DNA of 64,000 bases from JAICXG01 sp036494545 (GCA_036494545.1 DASXOB010000013.1:62001-126000), one strand, 5' to 3'. Counted from the first letter of the stretch, positions 28,039 to 39,646 are shown. Numbers and translations are program-made. Notes: generated by a model not told the origin, from the sequence alone.

Positions 28039-28764
28039 GTGAATCCGACTGCTGCCAGCGCTGTGCCCCTTCTCGAAGCGAAAACGCTCACCCGGGAGTT
28101 CGATGAAGGGCAAGTCAAGGCACTACGCGGCGTCGATTTCTCGATCAGCGAAGGAGAATTTATCGCGATCACCGGGCCGAGCGGGTGCGGCAAATCCACC
28201 TTGTTGCAATTGCTTGGCGCGCTGGATCGACCGACTTCTGGAAAGCTCCTCTACCGGGGCAATTCTGTCCCAGACTATCCCGACCTAGCAGCTTATCGGG
28301 CCTCTGAGGTCGGATTTATCTTCCAAGCCTTTCACCTCCTGCCGACTTTCACTGCGCTGGAGAATGTGCAGCTTCCAATGTTCGAGAGCTATCGCTCAGG
28401 TTCGGAGCGGCATCGGCATGCTGTCGAACTATTGAAATTGGTCGGTCTTGAGAATCGGCTCAATCATCTGCCCTCCAAGCTCTCGGGTGGCGAGCGTCAG
28501 AGAGTCGCGGTCGCCCGTAGCCTTGCCAACGGACCGTCTCTCTTGCTGGCAGATGAACCCACCGGCAATCTCGACAGCGAAAACGCGCACTCGGTGCTCG
28601 ATCTCATTATTCGCCTCCAACAGGAGCAGGGTCGCACCATGGTGCTAGTCACTCATGACGCATCAATCGCCGGGCGGGCGGGAAGAATTCTTCACATGAT
28701 GGATGGTCGAATCGTTTCGGATGAGCCGACCGGCGCGCCGAGAATTGCAGCCAACGGCGCATGA
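28039..28764 (+). CDS. ABC transporter ATP-binding protein, LolD/MacB type
   Basis: This 241-residue ATPase has Walker A GPSGCGKST, the Q-loop region FIFQAFHLLP, signature LSGGERQRVAVARSL and Walker B LLADEPTGNLDS. The FQxFHLLP and LDSE features are typical of the MacB/LolD/FtsE subfamily, which drives mechanotransmission rather than classic import. The start is GTG. The permease gene overlaps by 4 bp (ATGA), so the two form one complex. The downstream LolA-like protein suggests lipid or lipoprotein substrates. Confidence 0.93.
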   Translation: MNPTAASAVPLLEAKTLTREFDEGQVKALRGVDFSISEGEFIAITGPSGCGKSTLLQLLGALDRPTSGKLLYRGNSVPDYPDLAAYRASEVGFIFQAFHLLPTFTALENVQLPMFESYRSGSERHRHAVELLKLVGLENRLNHLPSKLSGGERQRVAVARSLANGPSLLLADEPTGNLDSENAHSVLDLIIRLQQEQGRTMVLVTHDASIAGRAGRILHMMDGRIVSDEPTGAPRIAANGA

Positions 28765-29879
28765 CTTTCTTTACGGTTGTTGTTCGGGGGCTTTTGCGAC
28801 GGCCCGTGCGCACCGGGCTCACGCTGGCTGGAATTTCCATCGGCATTGGAGCGGTGGTGGCGCTGGTCGGCATGTCGCGCGGATTTGAGAAAAGCTGGCA
28901 GGTTGGATTGAAGGCGCGCGGAACCGATATCGTCGTGAGCAACAGAAGCGGCTCACTCACGCCCAAGCCGTTTGACGCCTCTGTCCGGGATCGGATCAAA
29001 GACCTTCCGCACATTGCTGCTACCTGCGATCTGCTCGTAGAGGTGACGAGCGTGGAAGACTCTGACCTGATGATTCTCTCGGCGCGTGAATGGGGTGGAT
29101 TTTCCTGGAACAATCTCGAGCTGGTTTCCGGGCGCATGCCAAACAGTTCCACGGAAGAGGCAGTCGTGTTAGGTCAGACAGCGGCGGAGGTACTCAAGAA
29201 AAAAGTTGGCGACCCCATTCAGATCGAAACGAAGCAACTTAAAGTGGTCGGAATCGTTAAGGGCGGCGCACTGGTCGAAGACGGATCGGTAATTCTTTCC
29301 TTACCGCTTCTTCAGGGCATTCTCGGTTCCTCCAATCAGATCAATGCCATCGATGTGCGCGTGACGCCCTCGACTAACGAGCAACAACTGCGTGAGCTCA
29401 CGCGGCAAATCGAGAAACGCGTCCCGCAGGTTCGGGCCGTGACCGTCAGTGAGCACCTTACTCACAATGAAGGATTTCGACTCGTGAGGGCGATGAGCTG
29501 GGGCACCTCTCTCCTCGCCTTGCTCGTCGGTGTTCTCGGCGTTATGAACACGATGCTCATGACGGTCTTCGAGCGGACCCACGAGATTTGTGTTTTGCTC
29601 GCAGTCGGTTGGACGCGCCGACGTATCATCCGGATGGTCCTTTACGAGTCCGCTCTGCTTGGATTCTTCGGTGGGATTGTAGGTGTAACATTGGGCGTCA
29701 TCGGCGTCCGATTACTGAGTGAAACTCCAGCGATTCGGGGGCTGCTCCAGCCGGATCTGGGTCTTCCGCTTCTGGGGTTGTCGGTTGTGATTGCGGTCGT
29801 GGTGGGCGTTGTCAGCGGTCTTTATCCTGCCTGGCGTAGTGCGCGACTGACGCCCAGTCTCGCCTTGCAAGCCGGCTAG
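28761..29879 (+). CDS. ABC transporter permease, FtsX/MacB type
   Basis: This 372-residue membrane protein has one N-terminal TM helix (about 8-35), a large periplasmic MacB-PCD-like domain (about 40-250), and three C-terminal helices (about 255-370). This is the topology of LolC/E, MacB and FtsX permeases. It ends with the family's YPAWRSARLTPSLALQAG. With the preceding ATPase it would extract a lipid or lipoprotein from the inner membrane or push a substrate outward. It lies 14 bp before the LolA-like gene, which supports lipid trafficking. Confidence 0.92.
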   Translation: MTFFTVVVRGLLRRPVRTGLTLAGISIGIGAVVALVGMSRGFEKSWQVGLKARGTDIVVSNRSGSLTPKPFDASVRDRIKDLPHIAATCDLLVEVTSVEDSDLMILSAREWGGFSWNNLELVSGRMPNSSTEEAVVLGQTAAEVLKKKVGDPIQIETKQLKVVGIVKGGALVEDGSVILSLPLLQGILGSSNQINAIDVRVTPSTNEQQLRELTRQIEKRVPQVRAVTVSEHLTHNEGFRLVRAMSWGTSLLALLVGVLGVMNTMLMTVFERTHEICVLLAVGWTRRRIIRMVLYESALLGFFGGIVGVTLGVIGVRLLSETPAIRGLLQPDLGLPLLGLSVVIAVVVGVVSGLYPAWRSARLTPSLALQAG

Positions 29880-29893
29880 AAGGCGCGCAAAGC

Positions 29894-30700
29894 ATGAGTA
29901 TTCCGCGAATTTATTCTATGACTGTGAAGATTCTCGTTTTTGCTGCCGTCGCCGCAGCGATCCGCCTTAACACGTTCGGTGCCGAAGTGCCGTCGCCATC
30001 CTCTATGTCTCCCGAGGAGCTCGCGCGTCGATTGGATAGCGACGTTCAAGGGAGCGCGCTCATTCGCACCCAACTCGAGATGCGCTCAGTCGATGGTGGT
30101 AAGCGCGTCTTGCAGCTGCAGATCAAGCAGCGTCGTACTAAAACCGCCACTGACCTTGCCTACCGAGTGCTCTGGCCTAACGAGCATAAGGACGAGGTCG
30201 TGATCCTGCATCAAGACGCCGGTAAAGCGCCGCGTGGCTCGATCCTCACTCCGCACCAACCCATCCGCACGATCGGTGCTTCGCAAATGAACGAAGGACT
30301 GTTCAATAGCGACCTTTCCTATCAGGATGCGGTCGAGAATATCTACGCGTGGAAAGAGCAGGCGATCGTCGGCTCGGAAGTAATCAACGGCGTAAGCTGT
30401 CAGATTCTCCAATCGAAGCCCGACAACTCTTCCCTTTCTACCTACGCAAAGGTCCGCAGCTGGATTGATCCGCACCGCCTCGTTCCGCTCCGTATCGACA
30501 AATATTCTTCTTCTGGCGAACTCATTCGCCGCATCGAGGTGACGCGGATCGCCCGCGACGAAAAGCACAACCCGATCCCCGCCAGCCTTACCGTGCATGG
30601 GACGAGGAAAAATTCCGTGACGACATTCAATGGCGCGCGCATCGACCAGGACGTGACGCTTAATGACGACGATTTCAAACCGGCGAACGTCCTCCGTTGA
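29894..30700 (+). CDS. LolA-like outer-membrane lipoprotein-sorting protein
   Basis: This 268-residue exported protein has a signal peptide (hydrophobic stretch about 10-28 ending at FGAE). The body shows the pattern of LolA-fold sorting proteins, with YRVLWPNEHKDEVVILHQDAGKAPRGSIL and a C-terminal RSWIDPHRLVPLRIDKYSSSGELIRRIEV. LolA-fold proteins carry lipid-bearing cargo across the periplasm in a hydrophobic half-barrel. Here it directly follows an ABC ATPase and permease of the matching type, so the three genes form a plausible export unit. It is the last gene of the plus-strand run that begins with the PKS. An alternative start is ATG 29918. Confidence 0.82.
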   Translation: MSIPRIYSMTVKILVFAAVAAAIRLNTFGAEVPSPSSMSPEELARRLDSDVQGSALIRTQLEMRSVDGGKRVLQLQIKQRRTKTATDLAYRVLWPNEHKDEVVILHQDAGKAPRGSILTPHQPIRTIGASQMNEGLFNSDLSYQDAVENIYAWKEQAIVGSEVINGVSCQILQSKPDNSSLSTYAKVRSWIDPHRLVPLRIDKYSSSGELIRRIEVTRIARDEKHNPIPASLTVHGTRKNSVTTFNGARIDQDVTLNDDDFKPANVLR

Positions 30701-30883
30701 TGCGCTGAGTCCTGCCGCCCGGGCCTTGCGACGCGCTCAGCGTTGCAGCCGGAGCTTAACCGGGACCCTAGCCGCGTGACTCCCTTGCCAGGGCGCGAAC
30801 AAGGCTCTCAAAATTCGGTTGAATTTTCTGATGACGGTAGGAGAGAGTTGGGCTGGCGCGTAGCACTCCGGTAATTCGTGAAT

Positions 30884-31774
30884 ATGTTTTTCAGAGCTGT
30901 TGTTTTCCTTCTTGTTTTGCCCTTCGTTGCGCAGGCGAGGTTGATCCAACGGGATGTCGATTTCTCAAACTATGATGTGCCGCTTTACACTCAGATCGTA
31001 AATCGGGTCAAAGCCAAAGTCTCGGCCCGTCTTGGTGAGGGTCGGAATACGCACGATCGCTATTTCATCATTCCTTTTGCTTATCAAAATGACGACAACG
31101 ATCCGGAATTTTCGCATTCGTTTATCTCGGTCATTCGAGTGCTGTCAGATGACAAGCAATCCAGACTAACTCCAGGTCTGGAAAAGCGAAGATACAAGAA
31201 TCGCAATTTTGAGGCGTTTACCATTAGCTGGCTGCCGCGCGATTTCATGAGCAATCCTCACCTCTGCGTCTTTGACGGGGTGGGTAGCCGAGTTATCCCG
31301 CAAATGAATGACTGTCCTTTATCTCCAGGCAAAAGCTTTTCCCTCGAAGAAACGATCCACCTCGCGGCGAGGGAAAAGGTTGCGGTAGCGATGTGGGGCC
31401 CATACGAAATCGACAAGCAAGCGTTTGATCTCGCTGTCGGCCGTAAGCGGCTACTCGATGGAGGAAAGATCAAGTATCGCGCTGACGATCGTCTTTATCG
31501 AAAAGACCAGGTCGCGATCAATTGCTTCCATGCCATGGCCGGTTTGGATAGGATTTTCCCGAACGGCGGGCTGTTCGGAACCGGCTTCAAGATGTGGGGC
31601 TTCAATGGAACCGCCCGCGTGCTGATTGAATACAATGAAAGGGCTCGTGAGAAAGGCTTGCTTCTCGAGCCCATGGACATAAAGGGGGATCGTTATGGCT
31701 TTGTCTTTGCCCCCACCCGAAATGGCCGCGTGCCCTACAATCCCATCAAGAATGCGTCCGCTTATCGGAGATAG
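30884..31774 (+). CDS. Secreted protein of unknown function
   Basis: This protein of about 296 residues has a signal peptide (MFFRAVVFLLVLPFVAQA). The start is ATG 30884; a GTG two codons earlier is possible. The mature part is mixed and rich in charged and aromatic residues, with FIIPFAYQNDDNDPEFSHSF and AVAMWGPYEIDKQAFDLAVGRK. Three Cys occur (LCVFDG, NDCPLSP, INCFHAM). I do not recognise a family. The HSFIS and CFHAM segments could belong to an unfamiliar hydrolase, but this is speculation. It stands alone, 183 bp after the LolA-like gene. Confidence 0.72.
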   Translation: MFFRAVVFLLVLPFVAQARLIQRDVDFSNYDVPLYTQIVNRVKAKVSARLGEGRNTHDRYFIIPFAYQNDDNDPEFSHSFISVIRVLSDDKQSRLTPGLEKRRYKNRNFEAFTISWLPRDFMSNPHLCVFDGVGSRVIPQMNDCPLSPGKSFSLEETIHLAAREKVAVAMWGPYEIDKQAFDLAVGRKRLLDGGKIKYRADDRLYRKDQVAINCFHAMAGLDRIFPNGGLFGTGFKMWGFNGTARVLIEYNERAREKGLLLEPMDIKGDRYGFVFAPTRNGRVPYNPIKNASAYRR

Positions 31775-31970
31775 CGCGCGAAGTAGCTAGGGACGAGAAT
31801 TGTAGCGACCGCCACCAGGATCGGAGAACTAATTGCTCGCGATCCGAATTATTTCCAAGGACTGGGACAAAGTCGATAATCTGTTTCGTCCTGGGCTACG
31901 CGTATGGTCGATTTATTTTGGTTAGATCGAATTACGTTCGCACAATCAATTCGCAAAGAAGCAAAACGAT

Positions 31971-32423
31971 ATGCATAAACTAGTGATCATACTTGCCTTC
32001 GCCGTAGTAGGAGCGAGACCCGCCATTGCGTCTCGAGAGGCCGATGTGATGATGCCCGTGCGCCAGTTCATCACCGGCTTCAATAAAGGCGACCCTAAGA
32101 TTGCTCAGGCGGCTTGCGTCGATACAATTTTCATCATCGACGACTTTCCGCCGCACGTGTGGGGAGGATCAGGAGCAATCTCAAAGTGGCTGCGCGATTT
32201 AGACAGTTTCGAGAAGAAGAATGGCACGTCCGATCCGTCCGTGGCTTTTGGCAAGCCCCGGCATTTCGACGTCACAGGCACTCACGCCTATGTGATTGTT
32301 CCGGCCAAACTAAGTTATAAGAAACAAGGGCAATTAGTTAGGGAAACCGGCTTGATGACCGTGGTGCTGCACAAAGGCGCAGCCGGCTGGCGCATTGCCG
32401 CATGGTCGTGGACTGATAGCTAG
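31971..32423 (+). CDS. Exported SnoaL/DUF4440-like (NTF2 fold) protein
   Basis: This 150-residue protein has a signal peptide (MHKLVIILAFAVVGARPAIA) followed by one NTF2-like domain. That domain has the FITGFNKGDPKIAQAACVD helix, the PPHVWGG turn and a C-terminal pair of strands ending GWRIAAWSWTDS. Proteins of this type are cone-shaped and bind small hydrophobic ligands or act as isomerases; no catalytic residue can be assigned here. No operon partner is present. Confidence 0.78.
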   Translation: MHKLVIILAFAVVGARPAIASREADVMMPVRQFITGFNKGDPKIAQAACVDTIFIIDDFPPHVWGGSGAISKWLRDLDSFEKKNGTSDPSVAFGKPRHFDVTGTHAYVIVPAKLSYKKQGQLVRETGLMTVVLHKGAAGWRIAAWSWTDS

Positions 32424-32839
32424 GTGTTGAAAGCGGTATTACGGAGCCGGACATTGTTTCGTGAGAAATCTAAGGGTCGATCATGAGGAACTAGGCGGAA
32501 GAATTTCACGTCTCATCTCTGCGAAACAAAGCCACCCACGACATTCGCCACTTTGATTTTGATTTGCGGCAACATGTCAAAGGTTTGAAAGACAAGAAGC
32601 TTGAGCAATGGAGGACGGGGATGACTTGTTGGATTCGGTCCAGCCACACGCCGACCACCTATGAAAGAGATATTTCAGTTAAATTCACAAGGCATGCTGT
32701 TTTCAGCTGTGGAGCATGGATCATAGCAAATGCGGTCATGAGGGAACAGACCTTGAAACGTCCGAAGAAGTTTCATGAGCGGATGCTGAAATTGAGCGAG
32801 ATTTGGATTGAGGCGATACCTGCGCCCGCAACCGGGTAA

Positions 32840-33265
32840 TCCGGGCCCGATCGGCAACTAGAATAATCAATCCAGATTCCATCTGGCTCAGCCACGATCG
32901 TTAGTTAAACTCCAGAACTCCCTTTGTCGGTGTGCCTGACACCTTCTTATAACGCATTGCCCGGTGCGAGCTGCTCGCTGGGCCAACCAAGGCATTTCTC
33001 GGTGCGAGTCTTGCGTCTTACAGATTGATCCGTGCGGGTCCGGATTTCTTTTCATTAGGAAAGCACGAAAGAGGCCTTATGTTCGGGAAAGCGATTGATC
33101 GTCCGGCGCTTATTCGAGCGCGACGCTGCACAAGATCTTGCACAGCTTTGGTGTGAACTCATAAAGATGAGGAAAATTTGCTACGGATTACGGTCGCTGA
33201 ATTGAACTAATGGAAGCGTAACAACGAACACCGTTCGTGCGCATATCGTCAACATCTCATAACTT
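32840..33265. other. Gap upstream of rpoZ
   Basis: No gene is supported in these 426 bases. A short palindrome resembling transposase-associated REP hairpins lies at 32929-32943. The 85 bases before 33266 should include the rpoZ promoter, but I cannot point to a clear -35/-10 pair. Confidence 0.45.
32929..32943. repeat. Short REP-like palindrome
   Basis: The sequence GGTGTGCCTGACACC forms a 5-bp stem with a 5-nt loop. It closely resembles the GGTGTCAGGCACC-type hairpins found beside IS200/RAYT transposase genes. Only one copy is seen in the window and no transposase is present, so it may be an isolated mobile-element remnant or chance. Confidence 0.3.
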
Positions 33266-33538
33266 ATGAAAGCCGAACTTCTCAAAGCAGCCTTGGAAAT
33301 TGTCCCTAACCAGGGAATTTTGGTGAATATGGTTTCACGCCGTGTTCGGCAGCTCAATCTCGGCCACAAACCGATGGTGGAGTTTGTGCCTGGTATGCAA
33401 GCCGCTGATATCGCCTTAAGCGAGATCGGCAGCAAAAAGCTCACCTTCGAATTGACCCCCGGTAAAAATGGCAAGAACGAGCCGCGAAACGTGATTGAGT
33501 TTTTCGGTAACACCACTCCTGCGAAGCGTGCAGCATAG
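33266..33538 (+). CDS. rpoZ: RNA polymerase omega subunit
   Basis: This 90-residue protein has the omega-family core: ILVNMVSRRVRQLNLGHKPMVEF near residues 18-40, then ADIALSEIGSKKLTFEL. Omega helps assemble the beta-prime subunit and stabilises RNA polymerase. The small size and the VSRRVRQL segment fit omega from Verrucomicrobiota-like bacteria. The usual partners gmk and spoT are not adjacent. It lies about 190 bp upstream of the glyoxylate-shunt operon on the same strand. Confidence 0.85.
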   Translation: MKAELLKAALEIVPNQGILVNMVSRRVRQLNLGHKPMVEFVPGMQAADIALSEIGSKKLTFELTPGKNGKNEPRNVIEFFGNTTPAKRAA

Positions 33539-33730
33539 GAAGAGGTCGGGCACGTATGCAGGAAATTGTTCTGGGGGCCTAAGCGCTATCGACAAATGCT
33601 CGGATAGTGTAACGACCACCGGCTAGACCCTGACCCATTGCATGTCACTGCCCCATCAGCTCGTTATGTGTTTCACGCTCGACGGCAACCGACGAGCGGC
33701 CTTGGCGATAGAGCGATCGTATTAGATCTC

Positions 33731-35306
33731 ATGACAGAAGCTGATCAAGCTCGCACTCCACAAGGCGTCCGGATTCTCGGCGAGATCAGACCCGCGTTTG
33801 AGGAAATCCTCACTCCGGAAGCGCTCGCCTTCGTCGCGAAATTGCAACGGACGTTCAATGCGCGGCGGTTAGAATGCCTGGCGCACCGCCAACAACGGCA
33901 AGCGGCGCTCGATCGCGGTGAGACACTCGACTTTCTCTCCGAGACAAAGGAAATCCGCGAAGCTGATTGGACATGCGCTCCGATTCCGCCCGATCTCCGC
34001 GACCGGCGGGTGGAGATCACAGGACCCACTGATCGCAAGATGGTGATCAACGCCCTCAACTCCGGCGCGAAAATGTTCATGGCCGATTTCGAAGACGCGA
34101 ACTCGCCGACCTGGGCGAACATGATCGAGGGCCAGATTAATCTACGGGACGCGATCCGGCGCACGATCGCTTTCACCAGCTCCGAAGGCAAAGAATACCG
34201 CCTTAACGATGCCGTCGCGGTCCTGCTCGTTAGGCCGCGTGGCTGGCATCTGGTCGAGAAGCATCTATTGATCGATGACGAGCCGGTCGCCGGTGGGCTT
34301 TTCGATTTTGGACTCTATTTTTTTCACAACGCGAGAGAGCTGATCAAGCGGGGGAGCGGCCCGTATTTTTACCTGCCGAAAATGGAAAGCCATCTCGAAG
34401 CGCGCATCTGGAACGATGTCTTCAAGCTGGCGCAGGATGAGCTCGGCATTCCGCAGGGAACGATCCGCGCCACGGTCCTGATCGAGACGATCCCGGCCGC
34501 CTTTGAAATGGACGAAATTCTCTACGAGTTGCGCGAGCATTCGGCCGGGCTGAACTGTGGCCGCTGGGATTACATTTTTTCCTGTATTAAACGCTTTCGG
34601 AACAAGCCCGACTTCGTTCTTGCCGATCGCGCACTGATCACGATGACGACGCATTTCATGCGCTCCTATTCGCTCCTCTGCATCAAGACGTGTCATCGCC
34701 GTAAGATTTTCGCAATGGGCGGAATGGCGGCCCAGATTCCGGTAAAAAGCGATTCGGTCGCGAACAAAGAAGCGTTTTGCAAAGTGCGCGCGGACAAGGA
34801 GCGCGAAGCGCACGACGGACACGATGGCACCTGGGTCGCGCATCCCGGGATGGTGCAGCTCGCGCTCGATGCTTTTGACGCGAAAATGCCGCAACCGAAT
34901 CAGATCGAGCGCAAGCGCGACGACGTGAAGGTAGGCGCGAAGGATCTGCTCGATTTCGGTCCAAGCGAGCCGATCACCGAAGCCGGTTTGCGCCAGAACA
35001 TCAGTGTTGGCGTACAATATCTGGAAGCCTGGCTGCGCGGCCACGGTGCGGTCCCGCTCTTCAATTTGATGGAAGACGCCGCCACCGCGGAAATTTCGCG
35101 CGCCCAGGTCTGGCAATGGATTCGCCATCCGCGCGGGATGTTAAGCGATGGTCGCAAAGTGACGAAGGAACTGTTTCGCAGCGTGCTCGACCAAGAGCTG
35201 ATTAAGGTAAGACGCTTCGCCGGAGATAAGTTCGACACGGCGCGTGACCTCTTTGATCAAATCACGACCGACGACGAGTTCGTCGAATTCCTGACCCTGC
35301 CCGGCT

Positions 35307-35323
<17 letters not shown>
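33731..35323 (+). CDS. aceB: Malate synthase A
   Basis: From ATG 33731 the protein is 530 residues, matching malate synthase A (about 533). An upstream TTG at 33638 would add 31 unrelated residues. Family segments include FMADFEDANSPTW, VLIETIPAAFEMDEILYELREHSAGLNCGRWDYIFS and GMAAQIPVK. The Arg and Glu/Asp residues there bind acetyl-CoA, glyoxylate and Mg. It condenses glyoxylate with acetyl-CoA to malate, the second step of the glyoxylate shunt. Its end overlaps isocitrate lyase by 17 bp, giving an aceBAK arrangement for growth on acetate or fatty acids. Confidence 0.96.
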
Positions 35324-36559
<1,236 letters not shown>

Positions 36560-36563
<4 letters not shown>

Positions 36564-38365
36564 GCGAAACGCATCTTTCGGTGCCGTCACCCACACGGAC
36601 CGATAGCCGGCTGGCGACTCTCTGCGCGGAGGAGGCGCGGAATGCGCTTCGGGATTACGAGGCGCGTTTCGACGAGATCACGCGACGCGGGCGTGACCGT
36701 TTCCTGGCGCGCGACTGGCGGGGCGGTCACGACGACGCCGCCGAGCGGCTGCAGCTTTATTCCCGGGTGCTAACTGGCCTAACGAGTCGGGTGCGCGATC
36801 TGATGGGTGCGCGTTTTCAGGCACGTCCGGTCTGGCGGGCGACGAAAGCAGTGTATTCGTCGCTCATCACTCGTTCGATTCGCTGGGAGATCGCGGAGAG
36901 TTTTTTCAATTCGCTCACCCGGCGCGTCTTCGCCACCGAAGGCGTGGATCCGACAATCGAGTTCGTCGACACCGACTTTGATGCTCCGCCTAACAAACAA
37001 AGCGAAGAGCTATGCCGACACTACGCGGGAGCGGTCCTGGCGGATTTGCTCAAGGACGCGCTGACCGACACGCGGGATGCCGGCTTTTCGAAGGACTGCT
37101 GGTGCCATCTCGAAGCAACGAGTGCCGCTGCCGCCGACCGCATTGCCACGGCGATTGGGAACTGTGAATCCGCGACGCTCGAGATTTTCCGGGGCGTTTT
37201 TTATCGCGAACGAGGCGCGTACCTGGTGGGTCGCGTCATGACCGGTGAGACCGCGACACCAATCGCGTTGTGCCTGCGTAACCCGAATGAGTCCGGGCTC
37301 GTGCTGGATGCGGTCTTGATCAGCGAAAGCGATCTGGCGATTTTGTTTTCCTACACGCGCGCCTATTTCCGGGTGGCGGCGCCGTCGCCCTACGAGCTCG
37401 TGCAATGGCTGCGGCAATTGATGCCGGGCAAGCGGGTCGCCGATCTCTACAACGCGATCGGTTTCAACCGTCATGCCAAGACCGAATTCTACCGCGATTT
37501 CGTCCGCCATCTCAAGAATGCGCGCGATCATTTCATCCCTGCGGAAGGCGCGCGAGGCATGGTTATGCTCGTCTTCACGCTGCCCAGTTATGACGTCGTT
37601 TTCAAATTGATCCGCGACCGCTTCGATGCCCCGAAGGATATCGATTGCGCGGATGTGATGCGTCGCTATCGGATGGTTTTCGAGCATGACCGGGCCGGGC
37701 GCCTGGTCGAAGCGCATGAGTTTGAGCACCTGCGGATCGCGAGCGATCGCTTCGAGCCTTCCCTGCTGGCCGATCTGAAGCGCGAAGCCGGTGGTACCGT
37801 CCGAGTGGACGGCCACGATGTTGTGATCGCGCGCGCCTACGTCGAGCGACGGGTCCGGCCGCTCAATCTGCTCTTCCGCGAATGTGACCCGCAGACGGCG
37901 ATCGCCGCAGCCTGCGATTACGCGCAGTCGATTAAAGATCTGGCCGCTTCGAATATTTTTGCGGGTGATCTGCTGACAAAAAATTTCGGACTGACCCGAC
38001 GTGGCCGGGTCGTCTTCTATGATTACGATGAGCTTTGTCTGCTGACCGATTGCACCTTTCGCGAGCTGCCACAGTCCAAGACCTACGAGGAAGAGCTATC
38101 CGCCGAACCGTGGTTCCCGGTCCGGGAAGGCGATATTTTTCCGGAGGAGTTCCCCAACTTTCTCTCCTTTCCGGCACCAGCGCGGATCGCGCTTTTCGAG
38201 CGGCACGGGGATCTGTTTGATCCGAAGTACTGGCGGGGCGTTCAGGAAAAGTTGCGTGCCGGCGATCCGCCGGAAATCCCGCCCTATGCGGACGCGCGCA
38301 GACTGGTCCTCGGGAACAGCGAGGCTGTGTCGCGTGGAATGGCGAAACCCCGTCGTCGGTCCTGA
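36560..38365 (+). CDS. aceK: Isocitrate dehydrogenase kinase/phosphatase
   Basis: This bifunctional enzyme phosphorylates and inactivates isocitrate dehydrogenase to send carbon into the shunt, and reverses this. Family segments include PVWRATKAVYSSLI, FFNSLTRRVFATEGVDPTIEF, GARGMVMLVFTLPSYDVVFKLIRDRF (the nucleotide-binding lobe), NIFAGDLLTKNFGLTRRGRVVFYDYDE (the catalytic/Mg loop) and AEPWFPVREGDIFPEEF. I favour a TTG start at 36560, overlapping the aceA stop by 4 bp and giving 601 residues. The longest frame starts at 36512 inside aceA and adds a basic tail unlike the family. The third gene of aceBAK, it is known mainly from Proteobacteria. Confidence 0.94.
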
Positions 38366-38861
38366 AAACGTATTTGCAGATCGAAGTCCTCGCAGGGTCG
38401 CTTCCATTCCACTCGCGCCCGAAACCGGAGACTGCGAGTGATTCGCCCTTAAGTGAAGACAAAGCCAGCACGGTCCGGGGCCCACGTCCCGAGATTAGTG
38501 CGATCTCGGCAAAACTCCTCATCGCCTCGAGTGACGGGCCCTTTCCCACCTCGATGACGTTGTACTGAATGCCGGGGCTGCGGGCGTGGCGTGCTCGTCT
38601 TCCTAAAAGGGTCCGATTAATGTCGACATTGACCGGATCTGGAGTAACCTCATCTTAGTTACGTCACTCGACGTTTCATCGCATCTTTAGCCGGGCCCGA
38701 ATCTGTCCCGCAGGGCGCTAAATCTTCGTTGGGGCACCGCTTTACGCGACCTTCAGGCCCAACTGGAGCACTGAGTCCACCGAACGGAGGCGGCATCTCA
38801 TCATGCGTCTCGCGAAGGTGATTCTGGTTCCATGCGCGACTGAAGTAATTGAACAATCGTC
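38366..38861. other. Gap after aceBAK without a supportable gene
   Basis: These 496 bases contain only short frames that overlap in several phases. No terminator with a T-tract, tRNA or known RNA element was recognised. The left 200 bp keep open frames opposite the aceK end but show no family. Confidence 0.45.
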
Positions 38862-39431
38862 ATGATCTCTAACATCAAAAGTCGCGCTGCGTGTCTGGCG
38901 GAACAGACCTTCAACCCCAAATCCTACTTCAACTGCCCAGACTTACAGGGTGGTATCCCGGACTTGCCCGGAAGTAGAATCCATAAGAAGCCCACTCTGG
39001 TTAAGAAGGACACGTATTGCTTTTTCGCTCATATCGCCTTTGGAATGGATGCCCGCATAGTTACTACCCCTCAAGCGACCGCAAACATGCTTATCGAGGT
39101 GACCGCTACGGCCTTGGCAAACGCGAGTAAGAGGAAACATTTCAAGGTTTCCGCGCTAACGGCTCTTCAAAAGGTGAAATTGGCCAGGGGGATCGCCAAG
39201 ACCGCTGCCCTTGATTATCTGAAATCAGAGACTGAGTTCAGCGCCTTTCCATTGCAACGGTTTGTAGACTTTAACCTTACCGGAACTCCCACATACATTT
39301 CCATTCGTCCCCCACCAACCAAGACATTGCCGAATGATTCCAAAATCTGGCGGCTTGCACAGAGCGAGTTGGATAAACTTAGAGGCGAAAAGGTTTCGCA
39401 GCTCCCTCTTTCTCTCCTGAACTACAGCTAA
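38862..39431 (+). CDS. Hypothetical protein, unknown family
   Basis: This 189-residue protein has no signal peptide or membrane segment. It is Lys- and Thr-rich with aromatic patches, including KKDTYCFFAHIAFGMD and FVDFNLTGTPTYISIRPPP. Its base composition is visibly more AT-rich than the aceBAK genes, which may mean recent acquisition. I do not recognise a fold, and no partner gene is adjacent. The frame is intact, but the chance that it is not a gene remains. Confidence 0.45.
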   Translation: MISNIKSRAACLAEQTFNPKSYFNCPDLQGGIPDLPGSRIHKKPTLVKKDTYCFFAHIAFGMDARIVTTPQATANMLIEVTATALANASKRKHFKVSALTALQKVKLARGIAKTAALDYLKSETEFSAFPLQRFVDFNLTGTPTYISIRPPPTKTLPNDSKIWRLAQSELDKLRGEKVSQLPLSLLNYS

Positions 39432-39646
39432 ACGAATCCCGCCCCACGAACCGCCGATTCGATCTCTTCGTAATTATCTCGGCTCACAAAGGACTTAAGC
39501 TGATCATGACTCCCCTGGTGACAATGCCTCTTGCAAAGAGGGTGCGAAATGAGTATTGCGTGTCGATCGTGCCCATTCCTTTGTGGCAGGTTCCTTGTCA
39601 GTAGCTCATTTCGTTCTCGTTAGACTCGCGCATTTTGAAACAAGGC

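Noticed and set aside
32564..32839. A 91-codon plus-strand frame after the SnoaL-like gene
   Set aside because: It has no recognisable pattern or convincing start, and competing frames are present. It could be a decayed gene but is not supportable.
34265..35128. A 287-codon minus-strand frame opposite malate synthase
   Set aside because: It lies fully inside a gene with unmistakable family motifs and reads as low-complexity Arg/Leu-rich sequence.
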